From positions 3,658,001-3,722,000 of the forward strand of contig NZ_LT906438.1 of assembly GCF_900186955.1 (NCBI RefSeq): DNA of 64,000 bases, read 5' to 3'. Of the stretch, positions 37,229-46,058 are shown one piece after another. A program made the position numbers and the translations under genes. The stretch comes from Bacillus pumilus (GTDB lineage Bacteria > Bacillota > Bacilli > Bacillales > Bacillaceae). Position 1 is the stretch's first letter. Each line of letters begins with the position of its first letter. The notes under the pieces were generated by a model that saw nothing but the letters and a program-made list of their open reading frames with translations, searched no databases and was not told where the DNA came from.

Positions 37229-38326
37229 TTATGCCGTTAAAAGGCTGGCTTTCAGCGCTAACACACGCTTTTCCTTCGTTTTTTGATCCACCAACGCAAA
37301 ATCACCATTCTCATACGCTAATGAAAATAATTGTTCGATATGAAACACACCTGTCTGAAAGCGCCTGCCCAATAAATGCAGTGCCGCAGCAGAGGCGACT
37401 TGAGCTGTTGCTTGAGACTCATCATGCCCTTTGATTCCAAGTGCTACTTGATGAATCTTGTTCCTCTCCATTCCTGTCGCCTCCACTTTCAATGCATATT
37501 GATCTGTTCCCATTTGAGCAGATTGAATCATAGAAATGGCTCGTTCCTTGATTTTCGGCACAGTGAGAAGGGACGTCATTCCAAGGCTCCTTGTGAAGGC
37601 AAATGCCCGCGTTGCCGCGCGAGAATCAAAACAAATCCTTGTTGTCACAGAAGGCACGCTGAGCGTCAAAGGCAATGTCTGCTGATCAGAGAAGGGGAAC
37701 TGATAGGCTTGCCGCTTTCCAAGTTTCACACCAAAATCTATACGCTTGCCTCCAGTAAAGCTTTTGACTCTTTTACGCTGATGATGCTCAGTAACCACAT
37801 AGTCAGTATGGACATTGTCAAGCGTCCATTCAATGGCGGCTTTTCCATGCTGATCACCCAATCCAAGCATAATCCCTATATCTATTTGATTCACTGATGA
37901 GAGCATAGATGCTGCTTTCCCTGCCAATAAATTCGTAAGGCCAGGCGCAAGCCCGACGCTGAGTAAAGCCGTTGCACTGGTGTGCTGGTGATCCAGCTTT
38001 GCCATCTGTTCCATGTACGCCCCTTTCGCAGAGATATCTATATAATCAATGCCTGACCGCAGAACTGTTTCAGCAAATGACGGGTCTTCTTGATCAAGGC
38101 ACATGATCACCAGTTTTGTTTGATCCACCCAGTCCGAAAATAACGGCTCACTGACATCTAGTTGATAGGGAAGAACTTTCCCTTTTGTCTGGCGTGAAAA
38201 TTTCTCAGCTTTCTCATAGCTTCTGCCTGCCGCTACAATTTGTCCGGGATACACTTCGCTTAGCTCAAGACATATTTGCTGTCCAACATGTCCATAGCCG
38301 CCTATCACCATCACCTGTGATCTCAT
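37229..38326 (-). CDS. Saccharopine dehydrogenase-like NAD(P)-binding protein
   Basis: A 365-residue protein with an N-terminal Rossmann fold (VMVIGGYGHVGQQICLELS, residues about 5-23) and a C-terminal domain of the saccharopine dehydrogenase type, with SVGLAPGLTNLLAGKAA at about 125-141. The substrate is not known; relatives act on lysine pathway or carboxynorspermidine-like compounds, or are trans-acting enoyl reductases. Its start overlaps the methyltransferase stop by ATGA, so both are translated together. Confidence 0.8.
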   Translation of the reverse strand: MRSQVMVIGGYGHVGQQICLELSEVYPGQIVAAGRSYEKAEKFSRQTKGKVLPYQLDVSEPLFSDWVDQTKLVIMCLDQEDPSFAETVLRSGIDYIDISAKGAYMEQMAKLDHQHTSATALLSVGLAPGLTNLLAGKAASMLSSVNQIDIGIMLGLGDQHGKAAIEWTLDNVHTDYVVTEHHQRKRVKSFTGGKRIDFGVKLGKRQAYQFPFSDQQTLPLTLSVPSVTTRICFDSRAATRAFAFTRSLGMTSLLTVPKIKERAISMIQSAQMGTDQYALKVEATGMERNKIHQVALGIKGHDESQATAQVASAAALHLLGRRFQTGVFHIEQLFSLAYENGDFALVDQKTKEKRVLALKASLLTA

Positions 38327-39030
38327 TTCTTATCCGCCTCTCTACGACCTCGCTTGCAAACAAGCCCCTTAATCATTCCTGCCTGAAAATAAGGTCTGAT
38401 GTCTTCAAATCCTGCTTTGATTAAATGCTCTTTTATCTCTTCCTCGGGAACAGGGTGTGTCGCGCTTCCCAGCCTGTCTTTAAAGGACGTAAACACTTCT
38501 TTTTCTAGACCTTGCCGCTGCATGAAAAGAGAAAGCATGTGAAGCTCCTGTTGAAATGCTTGGGACTTCATCTCTCCCTGTATAAATGCCAACATAAACG
38601 GCGCATCTGGTTGAAGCCTGCGGGCAATCTCTTCTAAAAAGAGCTGGCGCTTTTCTATAAAATGAATCACAAGCAAGCTCACCGCTGCATCGTAAACAGG
38701 TTCAGCTGAAACCTTATCTAATGAGGCCTCATGCCATGTGACACGCGATTCCATCTCAAGCTGTGCAACTCGCTGTTTCGCCATGTCCAGCATAGAAGGT
38801 GACGGATCGACCCCTGTGATGAGCCAGTCTTCTTTTCTTTGAAGCATATTGATGATCTCTTCACCCCCGCCCGCTCCAACAGTCAGGATGCGGGAAGCCG
38901 CTCCCTTTAATTCAGTTTCTAATACGTCTATTGTCAATTCATGCAATAGCTGATAGCCGGGTACTTTATAGGCAATCGTCGCTGCATATGACTCAGCAAC
39001 GGGATCGTGCCAATGCTGGTTTCCTTTCAT
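38323..39030 (-). CDS. Class I SAM-dependent methyltransferase
   Basis: A 235-residue protein. ATG at 39030 follows GGAGGAGAAGGAC, and the longer frame from 39123 lacks a site. The SAM-binding loop is ILTVGAGGGEEIINML (about 55-70), followed by an acidic residue in ITGVDPSPSMLDMAKQR and VHFIEKRQLFLEEIARRLQP. The substrate is unknown. It is divergent from the LuxR regulator and co-translated with the saccharopine dehydrogenase-like gene, so the pair may act on the same small molecule. Confidence 0.85.
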   Translation of the reverse strand: MKGNQHWHDPVAESYAATIAYKVPGYQLLHELTIDVLETELKGAASRILTVGAGGGEEIINMLQRKEDWLITGVDPSPSMLDMAKQRVAQLEMESRVTWHEASLDKVSAEPVYDAAVSLLVIHFIEKRQLFLEEIARRLQPDAPFMLAFIQGEMKSQAFQQELHMLSLFMQRQGLEKEVFTSFKDRLGSATHPVPEEEIKEHLIKAGFEDIRPYFQAGMIKGLVCKRGRREADKK

Positions 39031-39160
39031 GTCCTTCTCCTCCAGTTCCTTTCCGCTTTTACATCGTTTCCTGTACACTAATGGTATGACCTCTTTATTG
39101 TAAAAAGAGACACCAGAAAACACGATCCCTAAAAGTGGGGATTTTTGAGGAGGAGATCAT

Positions 39161-40168
39161 GTGACCAATCCAGCCACTCATTTTCAGCAGCTGAGACAAC
39201 ACATTCGGGACGAGCTTGCTACCGTCCTTGATTTTGATGCCGCCTGTATCACGACCATCGATCCAGCCACTCTCCTCTCGACAGGTTCCTTCACAGATGA
39301 ACCGATTGAAGACATTCATGACCAGCTGTTTCAAAATGAGTTCTTAAAAAAGGACGTACATCAGCATGAGTCTCTAGCCAAAGGCCCCGTTCATGCTGCG
39401 AGCCTAGTCCAAAGCGGAGAATATCTCAACAGTGAGCGCTACCAAGACATTTTGTTACCTAAAGGATGGTCTGATGAATTGCGGGCAGCTCTTGTGATTC
39501 AAGGAGAATGCTGGGGCATTGCCAGCCTCTATCGTCTAAAGAACAAGGAACCTTTTCAAGAACAAGATATTCGAGCGGTCATCGAACAAACGCCTAGACT
39601 CGCAGCCAAGCTGAGAGATGAACTTTTCAGGAAAAGAGATACCGAAGAGGACGCGGCGGCGGAGCAGCAGGGCTTCCTCATTCTCTCGCACGATTACAAC
39701 CTTCTTTATGGAAATGAGACGGGTCTTCATTGGCTTCAGACGTTTCAAGTCTTTGAACAAATCCATGACAGGGCGGTTATGCCGCGCCCGTTTAGAGCAT
39801 TAGGGGCAAAACTTTTATACGGTGGCATCGACCAAACAGCGGCAAGCATGACGAGATTGCCTACGGGGCTGTTCCTCTCGCTTCAAGCATTTCGATTAGC
39901 GCAGGCAGCCGGTCAGGAAGAGGCTGTCATGATTCACATCAAGAGAGCCCAAACCAATGATATTCTTCCTTATGCGGCAAAAACGTACAAGCTGACAGAA
40001 AGAGAGATGAACGTCCTCGACTGCTTATTAAAAGGACAGTCTACAAAGGAAATTGCCAGCACTTTATTTATTTCAACCCATACCGTCCATGATCATGTGA
40101 AGGCGATGCTACAAAAGACAAATTTGAGCAGCAGACGGATGCTTGTTTACTTTTTCTCTCACATATAA
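39161..40168 (+). CDS. LuxR-type regulator with GAF-like sensor domain
   Basis: A 335-residue protein that starts at GTG 39161 behind GAGGAGGAG. The N-terminal 170 residues look like a GAF-type sensor (DFDAACITTIDPATL, RAALVIQGECWGIASLYR). The C-terminal 65 residues are a LuxR helix-turn-helix (YKLTEREMNVLDCLLKGQSTKEIASTLF, then STHTVHDHVKAMLQKT). It has no receiver domain. It is divergent from the methyltransferase operon, 130 bp away, so that operon is the natural first target. Confidence 0.82.
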   Translation: MTNPATHFQQLRQHIRDELATVLDFDAACITTIDPATLLSTGSFTDEPIEDIHDQLFQNEFLKKDVHQHESLAKGPVHAASLVQSGEYLNSERYQDILLPKGWSDELRAALVIQGECWGIASLYRLKNKEPFQEQDIRAVIEQTPRLAAKLRDELFRKRDTEEDAAAEQQGFLILSHDYNLLYGNETGLHWLQTFQVFEQIHDRAVMPRPFRALGAKLLYGGIDQTAASMTRLPTGLFLSLQAFRLAQAAGQEEAVMIHIKRAQTNDILPYAAKTYKLTEREMNVLDCLLKGQSTKEIASTLFISTHTVHDHVKAMLQKTNLSSRRMLVYFFSHI

Positions 40169-40203
40169 AAAAGCGGCTACCTCACTGGTAGACCGCTTTT
40201 TCG
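40169..40203. terminator. Bidirectional terminator
   Basis: AAAAGCGG and CCGCTTTT with internal TACC/GGTA pairs lie between the convergent LuxR and HAD genes. Confidence 0.85.
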
Positions 40204-40204
40204 T

Positions 40205-41017
40205 TTATTTCCCTAAAACTAACTCATGCAGGACATGTGCAACGCCGGCTTCATTATTGGACTTTGTCACAACATCCGCTACTGCTTTGACATCATCAAT
40301 GGCATTTCCCATGGCAACACCACAGCCCGCAAATTCCAGCATCGATACGTCGTTCCCATTGTCACCAATGGCCATGACCTCTTCACGAGCAATCCCCAGT
40401 TCTTTCGCTAGAAGCTTCACGGCATTCCCTTTGCTGACTTCAGGATGCAGGATTTCAAGGAAGAAATCTGTACTTTTCACCATCATGTACTTGTCTTTTA
40501 CTTCAGATGGAATGGCTTGTATCGTCTTTTCCAACCGTTCTGGCTGATCAATATACATCATTTTCGGAAGTCTCATTGAAGGATCTGCCTCTTCAACAGG
40601 TAAATATTTAAGCGGCAGCTTTGTTAAATAAGATTCAAGTACTGTGTACTCACTAATATCACGATTCGGTGTGTACAAATGAGCGGAATCGAAATAATGC
40701 ATCGGTGTATCGAGCTCACGGCTCAGCTTATATAAAGAAGTTAAATCCTCATAGGATAACGTCAGTTCTGACACCACTTCATTTGTGTGACTGTTTTGGA
40801 CGAGCGCCCCATTATAGGCAATCACATAATCTCCCTCTTGATTAAGCTGAAGATCATCTAAATAGCGATTCACTCCGCCAATAGGCCGTCCTGTACATAA
40901 CACAATTTTAACGCCCTCTGCTTTCGCCTGTTGAATGGCTTCAAACACCTCATCCGGCACCATATGTTGATCATTTAATAACGTACCATCCATATCAATT
41001 GCAACTAATTTATACAT
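40205..41017 (-). CDS. Cof-type HAD phosphatase (YidA/YxeH-like)
   Basis: A 270-residue HAD hydrolase of subclass IIB. The nucleophile motif is VAIDMDGTLLND (D9, D11), motif II is LCTGRP, the motif III lysine lies in VSKGNAVKLLAKEL and motif IV is AIGDNGNDVSMLEFAG. Relatives (YidA, YxeH) remove phosphate from sugar phosphates or other small metabolites. The length equals YxeH of B. subtilis. It has no obvious partner gene. Confidence 0.88.
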   Translation of the reverse strand: MYKLVAIDMDGTLLNDQHMVPDEVFEAIQQAKAEGVKIVLCTGRPIGGVNRYLDDLQLNQEGDYVIAYNGALVQNSHTNEVVSELTLSYEDLTSLYKLSRELDTPMHYFDSAHLYTPNRDISEYTVLESYLTKLPLKYLPVEEADPSMRLPKMMYIDQPERLEKTIQAIPSEVKDKYMMVKSTDFFLEILHPEVSKGNAVKLLAKELGIAREEVMAIGDNGNDVSMLEFAGCGVAMGNAIDDVKAVADVVTKSNNEAGVAHVLHELVLGK

Positions 41018-41270
41018 TCACTGGTCCCCTTTTCTCAGCAAAAAACGTGCTGCACTATTTTGAGCCATCATCTATATGATGACAGGTTATATCATTACTA
41101 TTTACCTATTTTAGCCTATCGTTTTTTCATCACGCTGTCTACTTGTTCTCACTGTAACAAAATTGTCATATGCCTTCTCTATTATATCGTATTCTATTCA
41201 TCCTGCTTTAAATAGAGTTTCTACCCTTTTCCAACGGGAAAATGAAGACAAATGTTCACCACTGAATATT

Positions 41271-41298
41271 TTGAAACTAGCAAATCTAATTGTATGAT
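41271..41298 (+). promoter_or_regulatory. Promoter of the MerR-family gene
   Basis: TTGAAA (41271-41276) and TATGAT (41293-41298) are 16 bp apart, 28 bp before the MerR start. The remainder of the 41018-41325 gap shows AT-rich DNA without a clear element. Confidence 0.55.
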
Positions 41299-41325
41299 GG
41301 ATAGCAAAGAAAGGAGGTGCAGGGA

Positions 41326-41685
41326 ATGCTTACGTTTACTAGAGGTAAATTGTCAAAAATGTCTGGTGTGCATATTGAAACCATTCGTTTTTATGAAAAT
41401 GAGGGTGTGCTCCCCGAACCAAAGAGAGCACATAACGGCTATCGTTTATATGATAAAAAATATGTACTCATGCTATCCTTTATCACAGAAGCAAGAAAGC
41501 TAGATTTCTCACTCAAAGAAATTCGTGAAATTATTAAATCGCTATTTGAAAAACAATCAAAGACAGAAGCTGAACAGCTGCTCGAACAAAAAGTTGAGGA
41601 TATTCAACACTCCATTCAAGAGTTAAAGAAGAGGAAAGCTGCCATTCAATTATTAACAAAACAAACATTAGCGAACATCAGCTAA
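41326..41685 (+). CDS. MerR-family regulator
   Basis: A 119-residue MerR protein. ATG at 41326 follows AGGAGG at eight bases. The winged helix is at the N-terminus (LSKMSGVHIETIRFYENEGVLPEP ... NGYRLYD, residues about 7-45) and a long coiled-coil dimer helix follows. The metal-binding cysteines of MerR, CueR or ZntR are absent, so it is not a metal sensor of that type. The only gene downstream is the oxidoreductase, its likely target. Confidence 0.85.
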   Translation: MLTFTRGKLSKMSGVHIETIRFYENEGVLPEPKRAHNGYRLYDKKYVLMLSFITEARKLDFSLKEIREIIKSLFEKQSKTEAEQLLEQKVEDIQHSIQELKKRKAAIQLLTKQTLANIS

Positions 41686-41707
41686 TTGTAAGGGTTGCCA
41701 AAGATGT

Positions 41708-41726
41708 GCCAGTGTTTGCCACTGGC
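41708..41726. other. Hairpin between MerR and oxidoreductase genes
   Basis: GCCAGTG and CACTGGC form a 7-bp stem with a five-base loop, with no T-run. A TTATACT sequence at about 41771-41777 could be a -10 box for the next gene. Confidence 0.35.
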
Positions 41727-41829
41727 GCCCCTCTACGCCCAGGTCTCAAGTGCGCGTACGATTCAAACATCAGTTATACTAGAGACAGCTTTACTTGATA
41801 TCAAACGAGTGGAAGGGGTTTTGAATAGA

Positions 41830-42813
41830 ATGAACATTGCAACCATTGGAACAGGTGTGATTGTGGAAAGCTTCTTGCAAGCGATTGAACAGCTTGATGG
41901 CGCTTCTTGTCATGCCGTCTATTCAAGAAAGGAAGCAACGGCAAAGAAGCTCGCAGACCAATTTGGTGTAAAAACGACTTATACGGATTTAATGGCTATG
42001 CTAGAAGATCCAAACATTGACGCTGTTTATATTGCATCACCGAATCGATTACATAGCGAGCATGCCACGGCCGCATTAAGAAACGGAAAACATGTGATTT
42101 GCGAAAAACCTTTCACCTCTAATGTCAAAGAGCTGGAAGCCTTAATCGCACTCGCAAAGGAAAAGCAGCTTCTCCTATTTGAAGCCATTACGACCGTTCA
42201 TATGCCAAACTATCATTTAATCAAAAAACACCTTCATCAATTAGGTAAAATCAAACTGGTTCAATGCAACTATAGTCAATATTCAAGCAAATACAATCAG
42301 CTGCTAGCCGGCGAAACGCCTAATGTCTTTAACCCTGAATTCTCAGGAGGAGCGTTGATGGATATTAATATTTATAATGTCCATTTCATCATGAATCTCT
42401 TCGGATCACCGGAGCAGATCCGCTACCAGGCAAACCGTCATCCCAATGGCATCGATACATCTGGTGTTTTGACTTTCACCTACAATGATTTCATTGCGAC
42501 AAGTGTCGGCAGTAAGGATACAAGCAGCATGAATTTTGCATTGATTCAAGGAGAAAAAGGCTTCATTCATGTGAAAAATGGGGCGAATGGCTGCGAGGAA
42601 GTGCTGCTTCATGTGAATGACCAGGTAATCTCACTCAATGCACAAACAAATTCAAACCGCCTGTTTTATGAAGCAGAGGCTTTTCAGCACATCATTGAAA
42701 CAAATAATCATGAACAGTGCTATACATGGCTCGATGAAAGTCTCTCCGTCATGAAAGTCCTTGATGCTGCAAGAAAAGATGCAGGTATTGTTTTCCCAGC
42801 AGATCAATTTTAA
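41830..42813 (+). CDS. Gfo/Idh/MocA-family oxidoreductase
   Basis: A 327-residue NAD(P)-dependent oxidoreductase. ATG at 41830 gives MNIATIGTGVIVESFLQAIEQL, the Rossmann start. A TTG three codons earlier is also possible. The EKPFTSN motif (catalytic lysine, about residue 97) and GGALMDINIYNVHF with the conserved Asp and His are typical. These enzymes act on sugars, inositol or their derivatives; the substrate cannot be told here. It follows the MerR-family gene. Confidence 0.85.
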   Translation: MNIATIGTGVIVESFLQAIEQLDGASCHAVYSRKEATAKKLADQFGVKTTYTDLMAMLEDPNIDAVYIASPNRLHSEHATAALRNGKHVICEKPFTSNVKELEALIALAKEKQLLLFEAITTVHMPNYHLIKKHLHQLGKIKLVQCNYSQYSSKYNQLLAGETPNVFNPEFSGGALMDINIYNVHFIMNLFGSPEQIRYQANRHPNGIDTSGVLTFTYNDFIATSVGSKDTSSMNFALIQGEKGFIHVKNGANGCEEVLLHVNDQVISLNAQTNSNRLFYEAEAFQHIIETNNHEQCYTWLDESLSVMKVLDAARKDAGIVFPADQF

Positions 42814-42818
42814 TGAAA

Positions 42819-42848
42819 AAAACCGCCTTCTTATGAGAGGGCGGTTTT
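42819..42848. terminator. Bidirectional terminator
   Basis: AAAACCGCC and GGCGGTTTT pair between the convergent oxidoreductase and chemoreceptor genes. Confidence 0.85.
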
Positions 42849-42853
42849 GACGA

Positions 42854-44368
42854 TTAAATACTCTTTGAATAGGCAACAAGGCGCTGAGACATGTGGTTCA
42901 CTTCATCAACTGCAGCATTTACTTGCTCTGTTAAAGCAGCCTGTGTTTGCGTAAGAGCTGTCATATTCGAGATATTTTCAAGAATTTCATCAATTTGCGT
43001 TTTCATTTCCGTCAAACTAGATTCGATATTCTCCGTTGCATTGGCACTATGAAGCGCCAGCTTACGCACTTCATCTGCAACGACCGAGAATCCTCGTCCC
43101 TGCTCACCAGCTCTCGCTGCCTCAATCGCAGCATTTAGACCAAGCAGGTTCGTTTGGTTCGCTACTTCTTTAATCAAGTCAGAAATATTTTTCGTCTCAT
43201 CTGCACTATTTTTTGCTAAGTGTGCGGCAGACGTTGACTGCTCTTGAGCGACAGCCAGCTCCTGTGCTTGATTTGTCACAGAGCTAATGCCTGATACCAT
43301 TTCGCTGATTGAACTTGAAAGCTGTTCTACTTGTGAAGCCATTTCATCGGCTGTTTTCTCTTTGTTTTTTTCTAACGTGATGTCACGAATGGTTCCAGCC
43401 ACACGAAGAGGTACACCTTTTTCATCACGAATGGTTTCACCACCGGCATGATACCAGCGATACTCGCCATTTTTACTCTGCAATCTGTAATCAATATCAA
43501 ATGGTGTGCGTCCAGAGTGATCATTTAAATGATCTGCAAAGGCTTGGAGAGCTTTTTCTTGATCCTCAGGATGCAGGCGGTCGCTCCAGCTGCTTAATAC
43601 GTTCGGGAAATCCTTTTCGTCCGTAAAACCAAGCGTTTTTCTGAACTGCGGGGACCACCAGAACTCATTGTATGGATTGACTGGATCGCCGGCCTCTACG
43701 ACCATGTCCCAAGGAGCCTCCACAAGCGCACGGTTGATCAAGTCATATCTCGTCACGAATGCTTGCAGTTCTTCTTCTTTCAATTTCTGATCATGAATAT
43801 CAAAAAGAGCTCCCGCCACACGAAGAGGGACACCATTTCGATCACGAATGGTCGTGCCAGTTGCTTTGAACCAGCGATAATCTCCGTTTTTCAACTTCAA
43901 GCGATATTCGATATCATATGGTGTACGTCCCGAATGATCCAATAAATGCGAAGAGAATGCATTTAAGGTATATTCTTGTTCATCCGGGTGGATTCGAGAT
44001 GCCCAACTGTCTAAAACATTTGGAAAATCGTGCTCATTTTGAAAGCCGATCATTTTGCGGAAATCATCCGTCCATGTGAATTCATTTTTTGGATTGACCG
44101 GATCTCCAGCGATAACGACCATATCCCATAAACCAACTTGAATGGCTTTTGTCACTAAATTCATCCGCATTTGAATATCTTCATTTACTTCCTGCATCTT
44201 TTGCAAAGCTTCATTTATTTGGGCTACTGCTTCAATCGTTTGACTTGAAGAGAATGCAGCAGTATCTATTCTTGCTGAAAGGTCTCCCTTCTCAATTCGT
44301 TCTACTAATCGACTGCTCTCATTTAAAAGGGTTCCCGACGATGAATCATTTGCTTTTCTCATAAACAT
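42854..44368 (-). CDS. Soluble chemoreceptor with two tandem PAS domains
   Basis: A 504-residue methyl-accepting protein without membrane segments. A short HAMP-like piece is at residues 21-39. Two PAS domains (about 80-193 and 219-333) repeat each other at a spacing of 139 residues, with WDMVV-AGDPVNP-NEF-W, SGRTPxDIxYRL and GVPLRVAG conserved in both, each followed by a PAC motif. The signalling domain (about 345-504) has the tip [25 protein letters not shown] at 44368 lies nine bases after AGGAG. A sigma-D promoter lies upstream. The ligand or cofactor is not known. Confidence 0.87.
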   Translation of the reverse strand: MFMRKANDSSSGTLLNESSRLVERIEKGDLSARIDTAAFSSSQTIEAVAQINEALQKMQEVNEDIQMRMNLVTKAIQVGLWDMVVIAGDPVNPKNEFTWTDDFRKMIGFQNEHDFPNVLDSWASRIHPDEQEYTLNAFSSHLLDHSGRTPYDIEYRLKLKNGDYRWFKATGTTIRDRNGVPLRVAGALFDIHDQKLKEEELQAFVTRYDLINRALVEAPWDMVVEAGDPVNPYNEFWWSPQFRKTLGFTDEKDFPNVLSSWSDRLHPEDQEKALQAFADHLNDHSGRTPFDIDYRLQSKNGEYRWYHAGGETIRDEKGVPLRVAGTIRDITLEKNKEKTADEMASQVEQLSSSISEMVSGISSVTNQAQELAVAQEQSTSAAHLAKNSADETKNISDLIKEVANQTNLLGLNAAIEAARAGEQGRGFSVVADEVRKLALHSANATENIESSLTEMKTQIDEILENISNMTALTQTQAALTEQVNAAVDEVNHMSQRLVAYSKSI

Positions 44369-44459
44369 CTTTCATAACTCCTTTCATTTCTTCATGCTTT
44401 TTTGAAATATTTTACAGTTATAAACAATTCTTTATTAGGACTTTAGTAACACAGTTGAT

Positions 44460-44486
44460 ATATCGACAAAAACTGAAAATTGTTTA
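44460..44486 (-). promoter_or_regulatory. Sigma-D promoter of the tandem-PAS chemoreceptor
   Basis: The minus strand reads TAAA, 15 bp, then GTCGATAT, one mismatch from the sigma-D consensus. It is about 90 bp before the start codon. Confidence 0.8.
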
Positions 44487-44626
44487 TGTCAGAATGAAGG
44501 CAAATGTTCATTTTTTCACGAAGTTTCAGATTTTGGGGATGGGTCATAGAAAGGACTTATGGAAGAAAACGGCTCATTTGATAGAATCAACCGACTTTTT
44601 TGTCTGAAAAATCTCTTTTTTTATAT

Positions 44627-44655
44627 TGACACTGACGTCCCGAAAAAAGAAAATG
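44627..44655 (+). promoter_or_regulatory. Candidate promoter of the permease gene
   Basis: TTGACA (44627-44632) is followed after 17 bp by GAAAAT, a weak -10 box. The rest of the 44369-44687 gap holds the sigma-D promoter and nothing else I can name. Confidence 0.4.
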
Positions 44656-44687
44656 GAACATAAGCATTTTTAAAAAAGGAGAACGTC

Positions 44688-46025
44688 ATGAGCGCGAATC
44701 AGGAACAACAAGAATTAAAAAAGCTTTTATCACCGCGTCACATTCGCATGATTGCATTGGGCGGGGTCATTGGTACAGGAATCTTTAAAGGAAGTGCCGA
44801 TACAATCGGTTTAGCAGGTCCTGGGGTCATCTTTTCCTATGTATTTGCCGGATTATTATTGCTCATCGTGATGGCAGCCTTAGCTGAAATGGCGATTGTC
44901 TATCCAGGAAATAACCTTCGCGACCTGATACAGATTGCGCTTGGTCAACGTTTTTCATTTGTCGTCGGCTGGGTTTACTGTTTCATGTGGCTCACTGTGT
45001 GTGTCATCGAGATTATTGCGGCAGGCAGCCTGCTTCAATACTGGTTACCGAACGTGCCGCTATGGGCACTATGTTTACTCTGCTCACTCTTAGTCATTGG
45101 AATTAACTTAAATAATGTAAAATACTTTGGTGAAATTGAGTTTTGGTTCGCTGGAATGAAGATTTTCGTTATTATTGTGTTTATTATTCTTGGTGCAGCC
45201 CTATTATTTGGGATCATTCCGAACGAACAAAGCACATCTGCACTCACCAACTATCAAAACTTCGTCCCGAACGGATGGGGTGCGATCTTTGCCTCTTTAT
45301 TAGTTGTTATTTTCTCTTACGGGGGCTCTGAATTGATCGGGCTGACTATTACAGAAACAAAGGATGCCGAAAAGGTCTTGCCTGGTGTTGTTAAAAGTAT
45401 GATGTGGCGTATTATCTTATTTTACACTTTGCCGATTTTGATCATCTGTGGACTCATTCCTTGGAATCAAATTGATCCAAATAACAGCCCATTTGTTCAA
45501 GTCTTTTCAGCAGCCGGTATGCAAGGCGCCTCTCACTTCATTAATTTCGTATTGATTACAGCCGTTCTATCGGCGGCCAATTCTGGCATTTATGGAACGA
45601 CGAGAATGATGCATTCTCTCTCTAAATCAGATGGCGGTCCGAAAAAACTGGCACAGGTCAATAAAAGAGGCGTACCCATTTTGAGTTTATGGGTGACCGT
45701 TCTGTTTCTTCTCATCGGGACATTCTTTGCTTACTTATACCCAGAGCAAATTTTCAGTTATATGCTAGCTATTCCTGGTTTTGCTGTTTCACTCATTTGG
45801 ATTAGCATTTGCATGGCACATCTGAAACTTCGCCCGAAATATCCACAGGAGCCCTATTTTAAGGTGTGGCTGTTTCCGTATTTGACTTTATTTGCAGGTC
45901 TTGTACTAAGTGTGAGTTTTGTGATGTTTCTATTCAGACAAGAAAACTTGCCTAGCTCGATTATCAGCATCGGTTTCTTAGTCGCAGCCATCATCGCTTC
46001 ATTCTTAATGAAAAAGAAGGCTTAA
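44688..46025 (+). CDS. Amino acid permease (APC superfamily)
   Basis: A 445-residue membrane protein with 12 predicted helices. ATG at 44688 follows AAAGGAGAACGTC. The first helix has the APC substrate-binding pattern RHIRMIALGGVIGTGIFKGSA; ALAEMAIVYP and FSYGGSELIGLTITETKDAEK follow. It belongs to the amino acid transporter family of YbgF, AapA and RocE-like permeases. The substrate cannot be told. It is a single-gene unit. Confidence 0.87.
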   Translation: MSANQEQQELKKLLSPRHIRMIALGGVIGTGIFKGSADTIGLAGPGVIFSYVFAGLLLLIVMAALAEMAIVYPGNNLRDLIQIALGQRFSFVVGWVYCFMWLTVCVIEIIAAGSLLQYWLPNVPLWALCLLCSLLVIGINLNNVKYFGEIEFWFAGMKIFVIIVFIILGAALLFGIIPNEQSTSALTNYQNFVPNGWGAIFASLLVVIFSYGGSELIGLTITETKDAEKVLPGVVKSMMWRIILFYTLPILIICGLIPWNQIDPNNSPFVQVFSAAGMQGASHFINFVLITAVLSAANSGIYGTTRMMHSLSKSDGGPKKLAQVNKRGVPILSLWVTVLFLLIGTFFAYLYPEQIFSYMLAIPGFAVSLIWISICMAHLKLRPKYPQEPYFKVWLFPYLTLFAGLVLSVSFVMFLFRQENLPSSIISIGFLVAAIIASFLMKKKA

Positions 46026-46031
46026 ACGCTA

Positions 46032-46058
46032 AAACCCGCCAATGAGGCGGGTTTTTTT
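46032..46058. terminator. Terminator of the permease gene
   Basis: AAACCCGCC / GGCGGGTTT with a five-base loop is followed by seven T residues on the plus strand. Confidence 0.9.

Noticed and set aside
37056..37286. 76-residue frame starting MLGLRAGAHECSIRSA
   Set aside because: Same reason as the frame at 4444-4650: it is a shadow of the second structured repeat and runs into the dehydrogenase-like gene on the other strand.
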